Counted from the first letter of the stretch, positions 34,140-45,297 are shown. The stretch is DNA of 64,000 nucleotides from Hyparrhenia diplandra (GCA_015847255.1 JADLZK010008792.1:124001-188000), one strand, 5' to 3'. Made by a program: numbers and translations. The notes: generated from the sequence alone by a model not told the origin.

Positions 34140-36970
34140 TCAGCAGCAGGACAGATGGAACTTGGTTAGGGATCGTATAGGTAATGGGTAGAACAAATCA
34201 ATGAATAGTACTAATAAATAACATGACATTTTTTTTTGCCAAAGCAGAAAATAGCAGCAGTTTCAATCATGAAGCAGTTTGACACTAGGGCTGTGGATGT
34301 TTGGCCATCAGAACCAGAAATCGATGTCTAAACTCTGTAATTCACCATGAAACCTGCGGAGCTTGCTGGTTCGGTTCGATTCGATGCCGACAACACGCCG
34401 GAGCCTAGTTTGAGCAGCAGAGCTAATGACTGCGGCCACTCGCCGAGCGCCGGCTCAAGTCGAAATTCTGGTGTGCACACTCTTCAGTGGCCTGACTTGA
34501 TAACCATTCTCATCCCTATGGTGTCATCCCTACAGTGTGCACAATCTTTAGTGACTCGGACAGACCAGCCGGCGGCGGCCAGGATGTTGTTGAACCACTA
34601 GATCAAGAGTTGCAGCTCCCAGTGGTCAAGGCATTGTGTGTATGCCTCTTTCCTGCTGTCTCAGATTCCCACGCCTCATTTTTTTCCCCTCCTTTTTCCT
34701 GTGCTGTCTCATCCTCTTCTATGTTGGTCTATCTATGCTATGTTGCTAGCACTATTATTTATTCACTGAACGGAGAGGTGCTATATATCAAGTCGATGTG
34801 TGGCTTTATAAATGTTGATACCAAAGGAGAAATTGGTTTCCTTAAAGTGAGGTTGATATAAGTGTCCTGTGGCTTTGTCTATCATATCCACTACATCTTT
34901 CTAGGGGCAATTTGAGCCGGTCAGGCTATTGAGGATCGATGTGAAAAAAATGGGTTGGATGCTATGCACCATTCTCCTTGTTCTGCATCAATGTTCGTCC
35001 CTATCAGCCACGTCTCGACTGGTCCTCAGCCAGTTGTTGAGAGAAAGCTGAAAAGTTCAAAGCCCATGATGTCCTGCACTGTGTGAGACGGTTGACCGTA
35101 TTGTCCCAGATCAGCAAGTCTCATGTTTTTTTTCAGTTCTCTATCGTCATCTTATTTGTTGATGATCACACAATGTGTTCACTAAAAGGCGAGGTGCTAT
35201 CAGGTCGTGTGTGGTGTGTGGTGCCAAATTTATACTGGCGTTCATTGATGGAAATGGTAGGTACTACTTTGTGCCTAATTTTTGAGAAAAGTTTTATGCT
35301 GCTTGGAGAAGTTATGGGCTGTCCTTCAACAGAGATTGAATGGTAAAAATACATAAGGTACATATGAAAGAACCCAACTAGTGTCGCTATTATTATTGTG
35401 TATTTATTAGTTTAGCTCACTAGCTGACAGACCACTCGGGCCCAAGGCTTATGCTTTGGAGGTAAAATGTATGCGGTAGAGTGAGAAGAAGCAGAGTGAA
35501 GGGAAAAGAAATAAAGTAGGAAAAAAGACGAAAAAATAGAAGGGTCTTTTCTGTTTAGATAATTGGTTCTTGTGAGGATTTGTGGTTCTGATCGTAACTG
35601 GTCTCTGTAGTGTTTGTGATTCATGTTGCTCTGTTCTGAATGGGCTGATTTAGACTGCGATTATACATTCTCAATTTCTCACATGCTGTTTGGAGCATGT
35701 GCATGCATTGTGCAATCACGTTTAGTATGAGTGAAAGTGTTTAGCATTATGACTGAATGAAACTGCTATCACATTTTTCTCCTTAACAGCACGACAAATG
35801 GAACTTGGGAAGAATCGTATAGGTACGGCCAATGCATGAATAATAATTGTGATATGTATAAATGGTGATTCTGTTGCCAATTTAGAAAGATCAGCAATAC
35901 AACACTACATATTTTGGATCACAAAGCAATTGGAGCACCTTGTGTTGCCACAGCACAGCCAATATCCATGACACTGGCACTTGCAGTATCCTCTACCATA
36001 CCAGTGCCTCTTGCCAAGAGCCATTGTAACTATTTTATTGGCACTCTACAGCGAGAGGATTTTCTACTGCTCATACGGAGCAGACTGGATAACCAATCTC
36101 AAACTTCTGATCTCTCCAAGTAGGCTTGTATAAGTTCTACCATGATCCAGAGAGATCTGACAGCGGCTAGGATGTTGCTATACCATTGGCACCATGGTTA
36201 CGAACTAACGGTGTCTGATAGATGTTCTGGACTGGCAGGAATAAGAGGAGACCCAGCATGTGCCTCTTTCCTGGTGCCTCATATTCCCAAATCTTTCTCT
36301 TTTTTTTCTTGTTTTTCCAGTTCACTCTCGTCATCTTATCTGTTCATGATAACACACTAGTATTATGTTCGTTAAAGGAAGAGGTGCTATGAGTCGTGTG
36401 TGGTGTGGCAGACACAGGTATAGAATCAGCAAGCATGGGGTGCCAAATTTATATTGGCATTCCTGCTTGTTTCATTGGTGGAACTGCTAGGTAAGTTATT
36501 TGTGCCTAATTTATGAGATTAGTTTGTGGTGGTTGGAGAAGATATGGGCAAAAGTACATAAGGTACTAAATGAAAGTACCTTGATGAAACAGGTTGGCAT
36601 ACTCCTAAAAAGAATGCAACTAGTGCCCGTATAGTATTGTATTATATATTAGCTTACCTCACTAGCTGACAGACCACTTGTTGATCTGGAGGTAAATTGT
36701 GCGCGGTAGAGAGAGAAGGAACAGAGAGAAATAGGGAGGAAAAATGAATAAATAAAGTATCAAAAAAGCTGAAGAGAAGGGCAAAAAATAGGGGGTTTTT
36801 TTGTTTAGATAATGGATATTTGTGGTTCTTGTGAGGATTTAAGATTCTGATCATAACTGGCTCTCTGTAGTGTTTGTGATTCATGTTGCTCTGTTCTGAA
36901 TGTTGTGATTTAGATCGGGATCAAACATTCTCAATTTCTCATGTTGTTTGGAACAGGTGCATGTAGTGGC
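34140..36970. repeat. Decayed tandem duplication, units of ~1.2-1.6 kb
   Basis: Unit 1 (about 34140-35740) and unit 2 (about 35785-36970) share ordered blocks. A (G/C)A(G/C)ACA(G/A)ATGGAACTTGG stretch ends at a possible donor (34150, 35793). An AGGATGTTG stretch opens the next (34582, 36170), then GAGGTGCTAT (35191, 36382). The longest block, about 300 bases with CTAGCTGACAGACCAC and GTAGTGTTTGTGATTCATG, lies at 35420-35700 and 36660-36950. Related pieces continue at 38190-38400 and 41790-41966. No frame is conserved between units, so this is a non-coding or ruined gene locus. Its identity is unknown. Confidence 0.75.
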
Positions 36971-37009
36971 CATTTGAAGTTGTACATCCATTTAAAAGTT
37001 AACGGTTAA

Positions 37010-38152
37010 GAGCAACTCCAGCCCACCCCTCATCCCAGCCCATACCCTAAATCTTAGGGGTTTGAGAAAAAAAAACAACTCCAATGGAGCCCCTTAATGG
37101 GACCTCAAATTTTAAAAAACGCCAAATTTTAGTTTTGACCCCACAAACCTAGATCCCCTGTTCCCGTGGGTCCCACCACTTTCTTCCGTCGCCGCGGCCA
37201 CGGGGAATCCGTCCAGCGCCAAGACGCTGCCGCCGCCGGGCCGCCGCCGCCGCCGGGCGTGGCGAGCACCTCGGCGATGGCCGCCGCCTTGTCCTTGTCC
37301 GTTCACCGTAGCGGCTGCAGCTGCTGAGCTTCGGGGGCATCTCGTGAACATGGCCGCCGGCGTGCAGGCTCGCAAAGCGGCGCGGTGAACATGGCCGCGG
37401 GTGCGTCGCGTAGCGTCCGTCTTGCTGCCGCCGACGGAGCTCGAGGAGCGTCGCGAGGCCCGAAGTTGTGCGGGAGGAGTTCCGTGTGGCGCTCGCCCGA
37501 ATCCCGCCGTCATAGTGGCGGTGGGGTCATCACTACTCCACCCACGGCCAAGAAGATACTGGCGGAGTTCGGCGGCGTGCCGTCAAAGGCAACGTGACGC
37601 CGCAACGCTGCAGGGGGACGGCGTCGACCTCGCTGGCATCGCGGCCTCGGCTTCCACGCCCTCCGCACCGCGCCGAGGAGGCGTGCAATCCACGAGGGCC
37701 AGCTCGGCGTGCAGCGCAAGGCGTTTGTCGGCCTCTCCGTGCTCCCCTCATTGACACGCGGCCGCGCCATGGTGGATGCCCGCTCCACCCGCGCCGCCCA
37801 GGCGCTTTCGTCGCCATGGTGCCCTGTCGGGCGCCGCCGCGCTCCCGGGGAGCCACCACCTCCCATCGCCGCCGCCCCGGGCGCGTTCCCAGGCCTCCTA
37901 TCCGTTGGGCGGGCGCCGGTCTTGGCAAGCAAGGTCGGTGCGGCAAAACGGAGGAGGTGGAGGCAGAGGCGGCGCGAGCAGAAGTCATGGCGACGGGCGG
38001 GCGCGAGAGAGACAGCGACGGGCGGCGAGATACAGGGGCTTGGTGCGTAGGCCACGGTTGGAGTTGGGCTCCAATTTTAGCCCTTAAAATTTGCAGGGGC
38101 AGCCCCAAAATGAAGTAGGGGGCTGATTTTAGGCCTATGGTTGGAGTTGCTC
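37010..38152. mobile_element. PIF/Harbinger-type element carrying GC-rich cargo
   Basis: Ends are GAGCAACTCCAGCC and, in reverse complement, GAGCAACTCCAACC, flanked by TAA on both sides (37007-37009 and 38153-38155). The target duplication and inverted repeats fit PIF/Harbinger. The GC-rich interior is open in several frames on both strands (for example 37533-38108 minus, 191 codons) but holds no transposase or recognisable domain. It is probably captured exon sequence. The element is inserted in the decayed tandem-repeat locus. Confidence 0.82.
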
Positions 38153-38408
38153 TAACAAGTTGTTAATATTTCCCATGTGAGCAAACATATTATGTCAGCT
38201 AGTTGTTGAGAGAGAACTGCAAGCCCATGCTATCTTGATCTGTGAGGCCCTTGACAATTTCATCCAAGATCAGCTTGGTGTTGGCGTGCACACGCATTGT
38301 GCAATCATGTTTAGTATGTGTGGAAAGTGGATGAAAGTGCTACCTCCTTATAATTAACAGTGTGACGCACTGTTGGATGACTTGGATGAATACTTCTAGT
38401 AAGATGTA
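38153..38408. repeat. Third decayed unit of the tandem locus
   Basis: TAGTTGTTGAGAGA(G/A)A and ATCCAAGATCAGC-like pieces match 35030-35110 of unit 1. CATTGTGCAATCA and GTTTAGTATG match 35706-35735. The unit is cut on the left by the PIF element and on the right by the LTR retrotransposon. Confidence 0.65.
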
Positions 38409-39048
38409 TGTCGATTCCGGCTAGATTGGGCGGAATTGACACCGATTCTTGATTGTCGGTGATGGAGGCGGCGTAGGGCGGTGGTGATGACGACGATTGG
38501 CGGCGAAGCTGGACGTAGATTGATGGCGATGGCGCAGGTAGTAGAGAGAGAGGAAGGAAGGGGGCGGGCTGCTTGGAGGAGGCGGCGTGGGGGGCGCCGC
38601 CGCGCCGGCCGGTGTGGTGGCGCGGTGGCGGCGTCCGGGCGGCTGCATGGGAGGGCGGCGACGCGGCTTGAGAGAGAGAGAGAGATTGAGAGCTAAGAGC
38701 TGGAGAGTATTTGGGTGTTACCCCTTTAATTTTTTTCGATTAAAATCCAAATGATTACAGCTCCCTTGTATTTATAGTCCAGGGAAGACTTGCATGCTAA
38801 GCAATCTCTAGGAGGTTTCCTTATAGATTGGAATACCTCTCTCACAAGCAACCTATTTATTCCCTATTTTATTCCTATCTTTATTCCTTAAATATTTCTT
38901 ACTTTATTGCGAAGCAACCGGCGTGGCGTGTTTCGGCGGGCGGGCGGGCCGGGAGGGTGCGCGCTACGCCCAGGCCTTGGGCCCTAGGCGGCGGCGGTTC
39001 CCCTCCTTGTTGGGCCCTATTTCGGCGATCTCTTTTTGGTTCATGACA
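38409..39048 (-). repeat. 3' LTR of a minus-strand retrotransposon
   Basis: This ~640-bp segment is repeated directly at 41153-41783. Both copies share GGTGATGGAGGCGGCGTA, a GAGAGAGAG tract, GGGTGTTACCCCTTTAATTT, and the terminal GGTTCATGACA. In the element's own direction it starts TGTCATGAACC. Differences between the two copies show an old insertion. Confidence 0.9.
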
Positions 39049-39062
39049 TTTCTCCCCCCTTT
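39049..39062 (-). other. Polypurine tract of the LTR retrotransposon
   Basis: On the minus strand AAAGGGGGGAGAAA abuts the start of the 3' LTR. It would prime plus-strand DNA synthesis. Confidence 0.75.
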
Positions 39063-39387
39063 CGGCAGGCGGCGTCCTCGCTATTTGTCGTTTTAATTGT
39101 TGTCGTTGTTGATGTGCGGGCGAAGATGGAGACGCTGACCTTTGCCGGGCTGTAGACCACCCCGTAGTACCTTTAATAAGGCCGGGACGTAGTGGCGATG
39201 TTTGTCGAGGAAGACGATCTCCATTTTTGGTGTCCAACTTTGTTGCTCCCGGGTTGGAGCTTGATGGTTCCAGCGATGCGAAGTAGGTTGTCGCCAATTT
39301 GTGTTGCCATTTGATGAAGGATGGGAGCCTCCGAGGTAGTGACGGCCGTCGAGGTAGGAGGTTGATGTGGGTGGTATGTACCTCTTG

Positions 39388-39984
39388 TCATCGTCGGTGA
39401 AGCTCACAAGTCGAGGCTTCTTCGAAGATGGAAGTCGGTCTTGGGCAAGGTGGATCGCCCGTTTTCTCCGCGTGTAGGGTGCCTCCGGTGTATTGCAGCC
39501 TACGGCCTGTTGGCGTAGTCGTCTTCGGCGTAGATGTCGTTGAGGAACAAGGGTGCCAGGCGGGATGGCTCGAGTCGACCTGGCGCCCAAGGTCGCGAAG
39601 TCGACGTCGCGATGGTTGTTGGTGTCGCCGTTGAAGGACGCCCCAAAACCGAGAGTGGGGCACCGCGTGGTATGTTGTCTGTTCCTTCGCCGTGGCGCCT
39701 TTGGGGATGTAGAGGAGCCAAAGAAGGAGGAGTATCGTTGTTGTCGGTTTGGCGGTGTGTACCGATGTTACGCTGCGTGGTAATCGATGATGTCGCCTTT
39801 CTTTGGAGCTGCGGCTTGAGAGATGGTGTTCTCCGTCATTGTTGATGTCGGTGAATGTCCAGCCAGGTGTAGTAGATCGTCGGCGAAGGTCGGTGAGTGA
39901 ACCACCGTCTCCTTGGTGGCGCCTGGGGGCGTCGGTGTTTTCATTGGCCGCGGGCGCCCATGTGTGGAACGTCGTGGTTGCCAA
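39388..39984 (-). CDS. Hypothetical ORF inside the LTR element
   Basis: A 198-codon frame in the element's transcription direction. It is rich in Thr, Arg and His, with a short hydrophobic stretch (TTTILLLLWLLYIPKG) in the middle. I recognise no gag or pol motif. It overlaps the upstream 244-codon ORF by 44 bases. It may be a gag remnant, a captured sequence, or chance in GC-rich DNA. Confidence 0.25.
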   Translation of the reverse strand: MATTTFHTWAPAANENTDAPRRHQGDGGSLTDLRRRSTTPGWTFTDINNDGEHHLSSRSSKERRHHRLPRSVTSVHTAKPTTTILLLLWLLYIPKGATAKEQTTYHAVPHSRFWGVLQRRHQQPSRRRLRDLGRQVDSSHPAWHPCSSTTSTPKTTTPTGRRLQYTGGTLHAEKTGDPPCPRPTSIFEEASTCELHRR

Positions 39985-40672
39985 TGTCGAGGTTGGCCGC
40001 TAGGATGTCGTCGTGGTTGATGCCCTTGTAGTTGTTGTCGATGGTAGGCATGGTGAAGACGTAGTCGACATCGGGAACGCCATTGGCGTTGGCATCCTTG
40101 AGGACGTCGTTTCCGTTCATGGCGCCCATGGTAGCGTCCTTGTCGTTGTCGACGTCGTTGATGCCGCAAGCATTGTGGCTAGCGACGTTAATGGCGATGT
40201 CGGGGATGTCGTTGGACGCCGTCGGGGGTGTCGTTGTTCTCATCGATGATGCCGTGGTCGAAGACGTCTTGGTTGACGATGTCGGCGACATCGTTGGAGC
40301 ATGGGTGATAGAGGTAGAAGCTCCCTGTTGAATGGGATGGACTTGCACGGTGACCGTGGAGCATGTGATGTCCTGGTCGGCGAAGTTGTTGGCGTTGTTG
40401 TTCATGTCGACGTTGTTGTCCGTGATGTTGTGGACGCCGGGGTTGAGATTGGCGATGTCACCTCGCCGACGCCAGCGACGTCGTTGAGTCGCCCTTGTTG
40501 GCACTCCAGATGTTCCCAATGTCAAAGATGATGTTGGTAGTGACCGCGAACTTATCGGTGCCATTGTAGTAGCCGTGAGACGTTGGCCTAGTTGGGTAGG
40601 CTTTTCGTCGAACACTGGTGGACGCCGGTGGTAGCCTCCCGACGATCTGACCGGGTCGCGGCACCGGGGCAT
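39941..40672 (-). CDS. Hypothetical ORF, Asn/Asp/Thr-rich, inside the LTR element
   Basis: A 244-codon frame on the element's sense strand beginning MPRCRDPVRSSGGYH. The middle is dominated by Asn, Asp, Thr and Ala from degenerate GTCGTTGTCGACGTC-type repeats on the + strand (40010-40450). No zinc knuckle or other gag hallmark is seen. Position just downstream of the primer-binding region would fit a gag-like role, but the composition suggests repeat-driven openness. Confidence 0.25.
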   Translation of the reverse strand: MPRCRDPVRSSGGYHRRPPVFDEKPTQLGQRLTATTMAPISSRSLPTSSLTLGTSGVPTRATQRRRWRRRGDIANLNPGVHNITDNNVDMNNNANNFADQDITCSTVTVQVHPIQQGASTSITHAPTMSPTSSTKTSSTTASSMRTTTPPTASNDIPDIAINVASHNACGINDVDNDKDATMGAMNGNDVLKDANANGVPDVDYVFTMPTIDNNYKGINHDDILAANLDIGNHDVPHMGARGQ

Positions 40673-41132
40673 CCTTGGGGTAGGCGTGCTCGTTTCTTAC
40701 GGCGTCGATGATCTTGGAGGGGGTGACGAGGCGGCGCCGGTAGGAGGCGTCGTCACCGCCGGGCGGCGCCCATGGCGGGGGGACGTCGTCGGTGGTGGCC
40801 GTGGTGACGTCGTAGGCGCGTGCACGTCGGACAGCAAGGCAGCGTCTTGCGGTGTTGCTGCTTTGTCGTGGCCACCGGTCGTCGTGGATGTCGATGGGAG
40901 CGCCATGGCAGCGGCGGCGTTGTTGGCGGCGCCCGTGGCCGTGTCGTCATTATGCGTCGTCCGGGCAGGCTGTTCATCCAACTTCTCCGGGAGGGCGGTG
41001 ATGATGGCCTGGATTTTCCTCGTGCTATAACGAATCTCGTGAAAACCCCATCCTGAGCTCGGTGATCATATGGCTGTCCATCGGATCTTGATGTTGGTGG
41101 TGGTCGGAAGCGTCGGTGGTGGGAATCTTCCT

Positions 41133-41147
41133 GGTCTCCGGATACCA
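41133..41147 (-). other. Primer-binding site of the LTR retrotransposon
   Basis: The minus-strand TGGTATC, then CGGAGACC, resembles the initiator-Met tRNA primer-binding site TGGTATCAGAGC. It lies a few bases inside the right (5') LTR. Confidence 0.7.
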
Positions 41148-41152
41148 CCGGG

Positions 41153-41783
41153 CCGATTCTAGGTAGATTGGGCCGGAATTGACACGATTCCGATCGTCGG
41201 TGATGGAGGCGGCGTAAGCGGTGGTGATGGCGACGATTGGCGGGCGAAGCTGACGTAGATTGATGACGATGGCGAGGTAGTAGAGAGAGAGGAAGGGAGG
41301 GGCGGCGCTGCTTGGAGGAGGAGGCGGCGTGGGGCGGCGGCGCGCCGCCGGGCGTGGTGGCGCGGGTGGCGGTGTCCCCGGCGGCGGCGTGGGGGGGCGG
41401 CGCACGGCGCGAGAGAGAGAGAGATTGAGAGCTAAGAGTTGGAGAGTTTTTGGGTGTTACCCCTTTAATTTTTTCGATTAAAATCCAAACGATTATGACT
41501 CCCTTGTATTTATAGTTCGGGGGTAGACTTGCACGCTAAGCAATCTCTAGAAGGTTTCCTTATAGATTGGAATACCTCTCTCACAAGCAACCTATTTATT
41601 CCCTATTTTATTCCTATTTTTATTCCTTAAATATTCATTACTTTATTGCGAAGCAAACCGACGTGGGCGCTGTTACGGCGCCGGTGAGGAGGTGCGTAGC
41701 CTTACAGGGGCCTTGGGCCCTAGGCGGCGGCGGTTCCCCTCTTGTTGGGCCCTATTCCGGTGATCTCTTTTTGGTTCATGACA
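41153..41783 (-). repeat. 5' LTR of the minus-strand retrotransposon
   Basis: Direct repeat of 38409-39048; see that entry. In the element's direction it begins TGTCATGAACC at 41783. It carries a TATTTATAG-like TATA candidate near 41507-41515, although that motif reads on the + strand. Confidence 0.88.
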
Positions 41784-41966
41784 TGTATATCTGGTGGTAC
41801 TGTTGCCAAATCATGAAGAACAACATTACAACATTCCCGATGTCTCAAATTCCCATGCCTCATGTTTTTCCTTCGTTTCTTATTTTCTTTCTTCTTATTG
41901 TTCATGCTAACACACACTAATATGTTCGATAAAAAGGAGAGGTGCTATCATGTCGTGAGTAAGTGG
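41784..41966. repeat. Continuation of the decayed tandem unit
   Basis: TCTCAAATTCCCATGCCTCA and GAGGTGCTATCATGTCGTG match 34670-34690 and 36380-36400. It is the other half of the unit split by the LTR element, and it ends at the solo LTR. Confidence 0.65.
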
Positions 41967-41971
41967 CAGAT

Positions 41972-43720
41972 TGTAACACCCTAAATTTTGTAATTTTGGA
42001 AATAGAGCTAAAATGATTCATTTTCGAATTTTTGTGCTCATAAAATATAGGAAACTAAATATTTTTGTCAAATTAAAATTTATCATAGGGTTTAGCAACC
42101 TTGATTGTGCATTCATGCTGCTACATATGATTTATTGTGATGACTGGTTTTTGTGTGGAATTGAAATTGATTTCAAAACCCTTTTACTAAAGCAAGTTGA
42201 AAAGAGTTTAAAAAAAAGGAATTTCTTTTGCCATCCTCTATTTTCCTTTCTTTTCAGGCCGAAGGCTAGTCGGCCTATCTCCCTCTTTGTTTTTCTTTCT
42301 GGAATCCAGCCTGAAGGCCTGACCTTCTTTCTCCTGGGCTCGAGTGGAGTGGCAATTGTTTTTGACCCAGCCCGGGTGGCTATTTTTCCTCGGCCTGTTT
42401 CTTTTTGTGATCCAGCCCGAGCCGGCCTAGCTACCGTGGTGCCCCCTTCTCCTCTCTTGGCATCGACACGCCGCCAGATGATAACGACGCCGACGCCGTC
42501 GTTCCTGGTCACCCTGGGCGTTCGGGTTACCCGCAAAGTTCGGGTCGGGTAGTTCGGGTTTTGAAAAGTTCGGATAATAGAATCTGCTACCCGAAATGAG
42601 CCCAAAAATCCATTACCCGTAACCCGGTACCCGCGAACTTCGGGTTCGGGTTCGGGTATACCCATTATATCCGAAATAAAATAAAATACATCAAACACTC
42701 AATCATCATAGAGAATTAAAAAAATTAAAACTGGACAAACATGTTAATTATGTCCGATGTGGCAGCCTTATGTCAAAATGATACGTACAGCCTTATGCGG
42801 AGCGGCGGAGGAGTCGGTCGAGTCGGCTTCCGCCCTTCCCTCGTCAGTCTCGTGGCGGCGCGCGGTGTCACACTGTGGCAGGTCAGCAGGTGGCCGCTTG
42901 GTTTTAGTTTACACGGTGAGATGTTGGGCCAATGGGCCGCGCACGCTGAGACTTGAGATGTTGGGCTGCGCACGCTGACTGGACTCATAGAAAGTTGGGT
43001 AGTATGGGTAGTTCGGGGTGCGGGCTACTCTATCCGAATTATCCAAAGAAAGTTCGGTAATTCAATTCGCTACCCAAATAAATTTCGGGTACTACGGGTT
43101 CGGGTACTTTGGGTTCGGGTCCGGGAAGTTTGGGTTCGGGTAATGGGTAGCGGGTAATATGCCCAGGGTGAGTTCCCTGGCGAAGCCAACCCAGCCTCGA
43201 AGTCCTTTGCGACCTAGTGCAATCCGCACGCCTGGCCAGCTCGAACTTGTGCACAGCAGGTGCCGCTCGTCCCTTTTCCCTTGCTCACGCACGAGCCGGA
43301 ACTGAGCCGGACACCATCACCGCACCGCAACTAAATTTTGCTAACCCGGAAATCTTTCCATAAGTCTGCGGGTGCCGAGCCTATATAAGCCTGGTGCTCG
43401 CGTCCATATCGTCTTTGGCAACCCTAACCCGAGAGCGCCGCCGCAACCGTCGAGCTCTATGTCGTCGATCTTTCTACACTAATCGGTGGAGCTCTTTGTT
43501 CATCAAGCATCGTGGTGTTGCTTTCATCGTACTCCGGTCAGGGGCGTCTCTTGTACGTCCTGTCATTGCTCCGCCGTTGCCGTGAATCTGCAAGTCACAT
43601 GCGGTCATTTTGTGATTGCCACCGTACTTGTTGATTTTGCCGATCAGCTTGGTCGATCGATTACGTCGCCTTGTCTTCTCTGCTGTTGTGGATGATGCTC
43701 GGCATGTAGGCTTCACAATT
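41972..43720 (+). mobile_element. Probable solo LTR, gypsy-like, interrupted by a hAT element
   Basis: The segment begins TGTAACACCCTAAATTTTG, a start typical of several plant Ty3/gypsy LTRs. CAGAT lies just before it (41967-41971) and again at 43721-43725, a candidate 5-bp target duplication. The 3' end does not finish in a clear CA, which weakens the boundary. A promoter-like TATATAAGCC (43381-43390), followed by a leader with CCCTAACCC, fits the U3-R part. Without the inserted hAT the LTR would be about 1.08 kb. No internal region or second LTR was found. Confidence 0.6.
42509..43171. mobile_element. Small non-autonomous hAT element with CGGGTA/TTCGGG repeats
   Basis: Inverted ends TCACCCTGGGC are perfect over 11 bases. 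The flanks are GTTCCTGG (42501-42508) and GTTCCCTGG (43172-43180), an 8-bp duplication with one inserted base. Both subterminal zones are full of TTCGGGT/ACCCGAA repeats (42518-42660 and 43008-43160). There is no transposase. It is nested inside the probable solo LTR. Confidence 0.85.
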
Positions 43721-43725
43721 CAGAT

Positions 43726-43900
43726 CGAAGTGGCCATCCTGTCCATGCAAACAAAAGCCACGTGAACTCATGCCATACAGAGTGGTACGTAGTACGTACA
43801 TCTAGTACACGTACATCATCAAGCAAGCTAGTTAGCTAATCCTTTGATTATTCTTTTATTCATCTTGTCACATTATTCTATTGATTAAACTTTATGATGA
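43726..43900. other. Spacer between solo LTR and LINE
   Basis: No supported gene. GTACGTA and TACGTACATC repeats occur near 43793-43820. Confidence 0.4.
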
Positions 43901-43909
43901 TGTCATGTG

Positions 43910-44720
43910 TATGTCATTCCTGCATCATACCTCATTTGTCCAAAAACAAAGCCAGACCACCACTAGCACCCACACTATCCACCACCAGCATATTCGGCAT
44001 TTTCAACCTCAATCTCCACCATTCCATCCATCTATTATCATGCTTGGTTTCTGCAAGAAAAAGCACATCAGGGGCCTCCTTCTTCTAGACATCCAAAAGC
44101 CCATGAACTGCCGGACAATTCCCCAATCCCCGACAGTTCCACGTTATAATCCTCATTTTACTAAAATTGTCTTCAAAGAAACACAACAGTTCTCCTTCTC
44201 CTTGAATTTCAGGAATCCAAAATACTCCTGCTCCCGACAGTCAGCCAAGGGAGGGCAGTGAAGCCAGGTTCACCCCTCAGTCTCCCCGAGCTGCAACTGC
44301 CAGCAATCCATAGCACTGAATCCCTACAGGAGCTGGATTAGAGGTTGGGAAAGAAATCGTCTCTTGCCCTTCAGTTCACTGCTCAGACGGTCAAGAAAAC
44401 ATTTCTGAGAAGCTTCTTGATCCGTGAAACAAAGCAGAATAGGATTCAGGAGCAAAGGAAGTGCATCGCAAGATGGATTACGAGCACAAACAGAATCTCC
44501 CTCCCCCAATAGCAATCTTTAGCAGATGGATATTAATTGGTGGAGAAGAAAAAACGCCTCTGCCTACTGTTCACTAGAACTGTCGAGAAGGCAAATAAAA
44601 CCTCTTTTGGGCAAACCTGAGATGGATTCCACAACACAATTGGCTGGATTAGCAAGCAGCGCACTCCAATCAGATGCCTGCAAATCGTCCTCCAATCTCC
44701 AGATTCCAATCACATGAAGG
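43910..44720 (-). mobile_element. LINE (L1-type) fragment: end of ORF1 and start of ORF2
   Basis: On the minus strand, ORF2 starts at 44156 and reads MRIITWNCRGLGNCPAV, the N-terminus of an L1 apurinic endonuclease. It continues with EAPDVLFLAETKHDNRWMEW and PNMLVVDSVGASGGLALF, then stops near 43930. A stop interrupts the frame after GLLDV. Upstream (44160-44720) lies stop-broken sequence where ORF1 would be. Reverse transcriptase and the 3' end are absent, so this is an internal fragment. Confidence 0.75.
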
Positions 44721-45290
44721 AGAAGGTGGAGATGAGGAAAATAGCCTCTCTCTACTGTTCATATACCAACACTCGAGAAGGCACAGCCTACTGCTGCTCG
44801 GTCTGATGACCGTGTGTGTATTGGAAATTGGAATGGAATGGCCATGCATGCTGGACATCCAAATCAAAGATAAGGAAAGGTCTCTCATTCATCATCATGC
44901 TCACCATCCCCAGCCCATTTTCCGGACGCGCTACCTGGCCAGCCCAACGGTACTAACTGCTTAATGTGCTGGCCCATTTATCTGGAGGCGCTACCCAGCC
45001 CAACGTTACCAATCTGTGCTCTCGGAGACTGCGCCGGACAGCTTGGCCCAGTGGGGAATGATGTAATCCAATAGGCCCATCTTGCATGCAAATCTGAAAA
45101 TCTGGATTTGATGCATGCATCAATGTATGCGTCGACCGTGCGGCGGACTTCGTGATCTTCTATGGCCGCCGGACGAACCATCATCCCACACCACTAGCTC
45201 GTTCGTGTCCCGCATCGGCATCTCCCAACGTGATCGGGAAGAATATGGGATCGATCGGGTCATAGAGCCGGATGTTGCTGCCTGCGCCTG
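44721..45290 (+). promoter_or_regulatory. Upstream region of the F-box gene
   Basis: 44746-44790 imperfectly repeats 44558-44600 (CCTCT(C/G)(T/C)CTACTGTTCA ... TCGAGAAGGCA). 44890-45110 has several GCCCA motifs (GCCCATTT, GGCCCA, AGGCCCATC) common in plant promoters. CATGCATGCATC and TGCATGCATCAATG near 45080-45126 resemble RY elements. No clear TATA box was seen, so the transcription start is unknown. Confidence 0.35.
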
Positions 45291-45297
45291 TACTACC

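Larger units (their letters stand above)
38409..41783 (-). mobile_element. Non-autonomous LTR retrotransposon
   Basis: Two direct LTRs enclose about 2.1 kb. Next to the right LTR, the minus strand has TGGTATCCGGAGACC (41147-41133), a primer-binding site resembling the initiator-Met tRNA type. Next to the left LTR, the minus strand has AAAGGGGGGAGAAA (39062-39049), a polypurine tract. So transcription runs leftward. A short ATGTA(T) repeat at both outer edges (38404-38409 and 41783-41788) is the probable target duplication. The interior lacks protease, reverse transcriptase, RNase H and integrase, so it depends on another element. It is inserted in the decayed tandem-repeat locus. Confidence 0.88.

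Noticed and set aside
37510..38118. Overlapping ORFs of 170-190 codons on both strands
   Set aside because: They lie inside a PIF/Harbinger element, are Arg/Pro/Ala-rich and have no recognisable family. Better explained as captured GC-rich sequence.
40013..40531. Val/Asp-rich plus-strand ORFs in the LTR element
   Set aside because: They are antisense to the element's transcription and arise from GTCGTTGTCGACGTC-type repeats.
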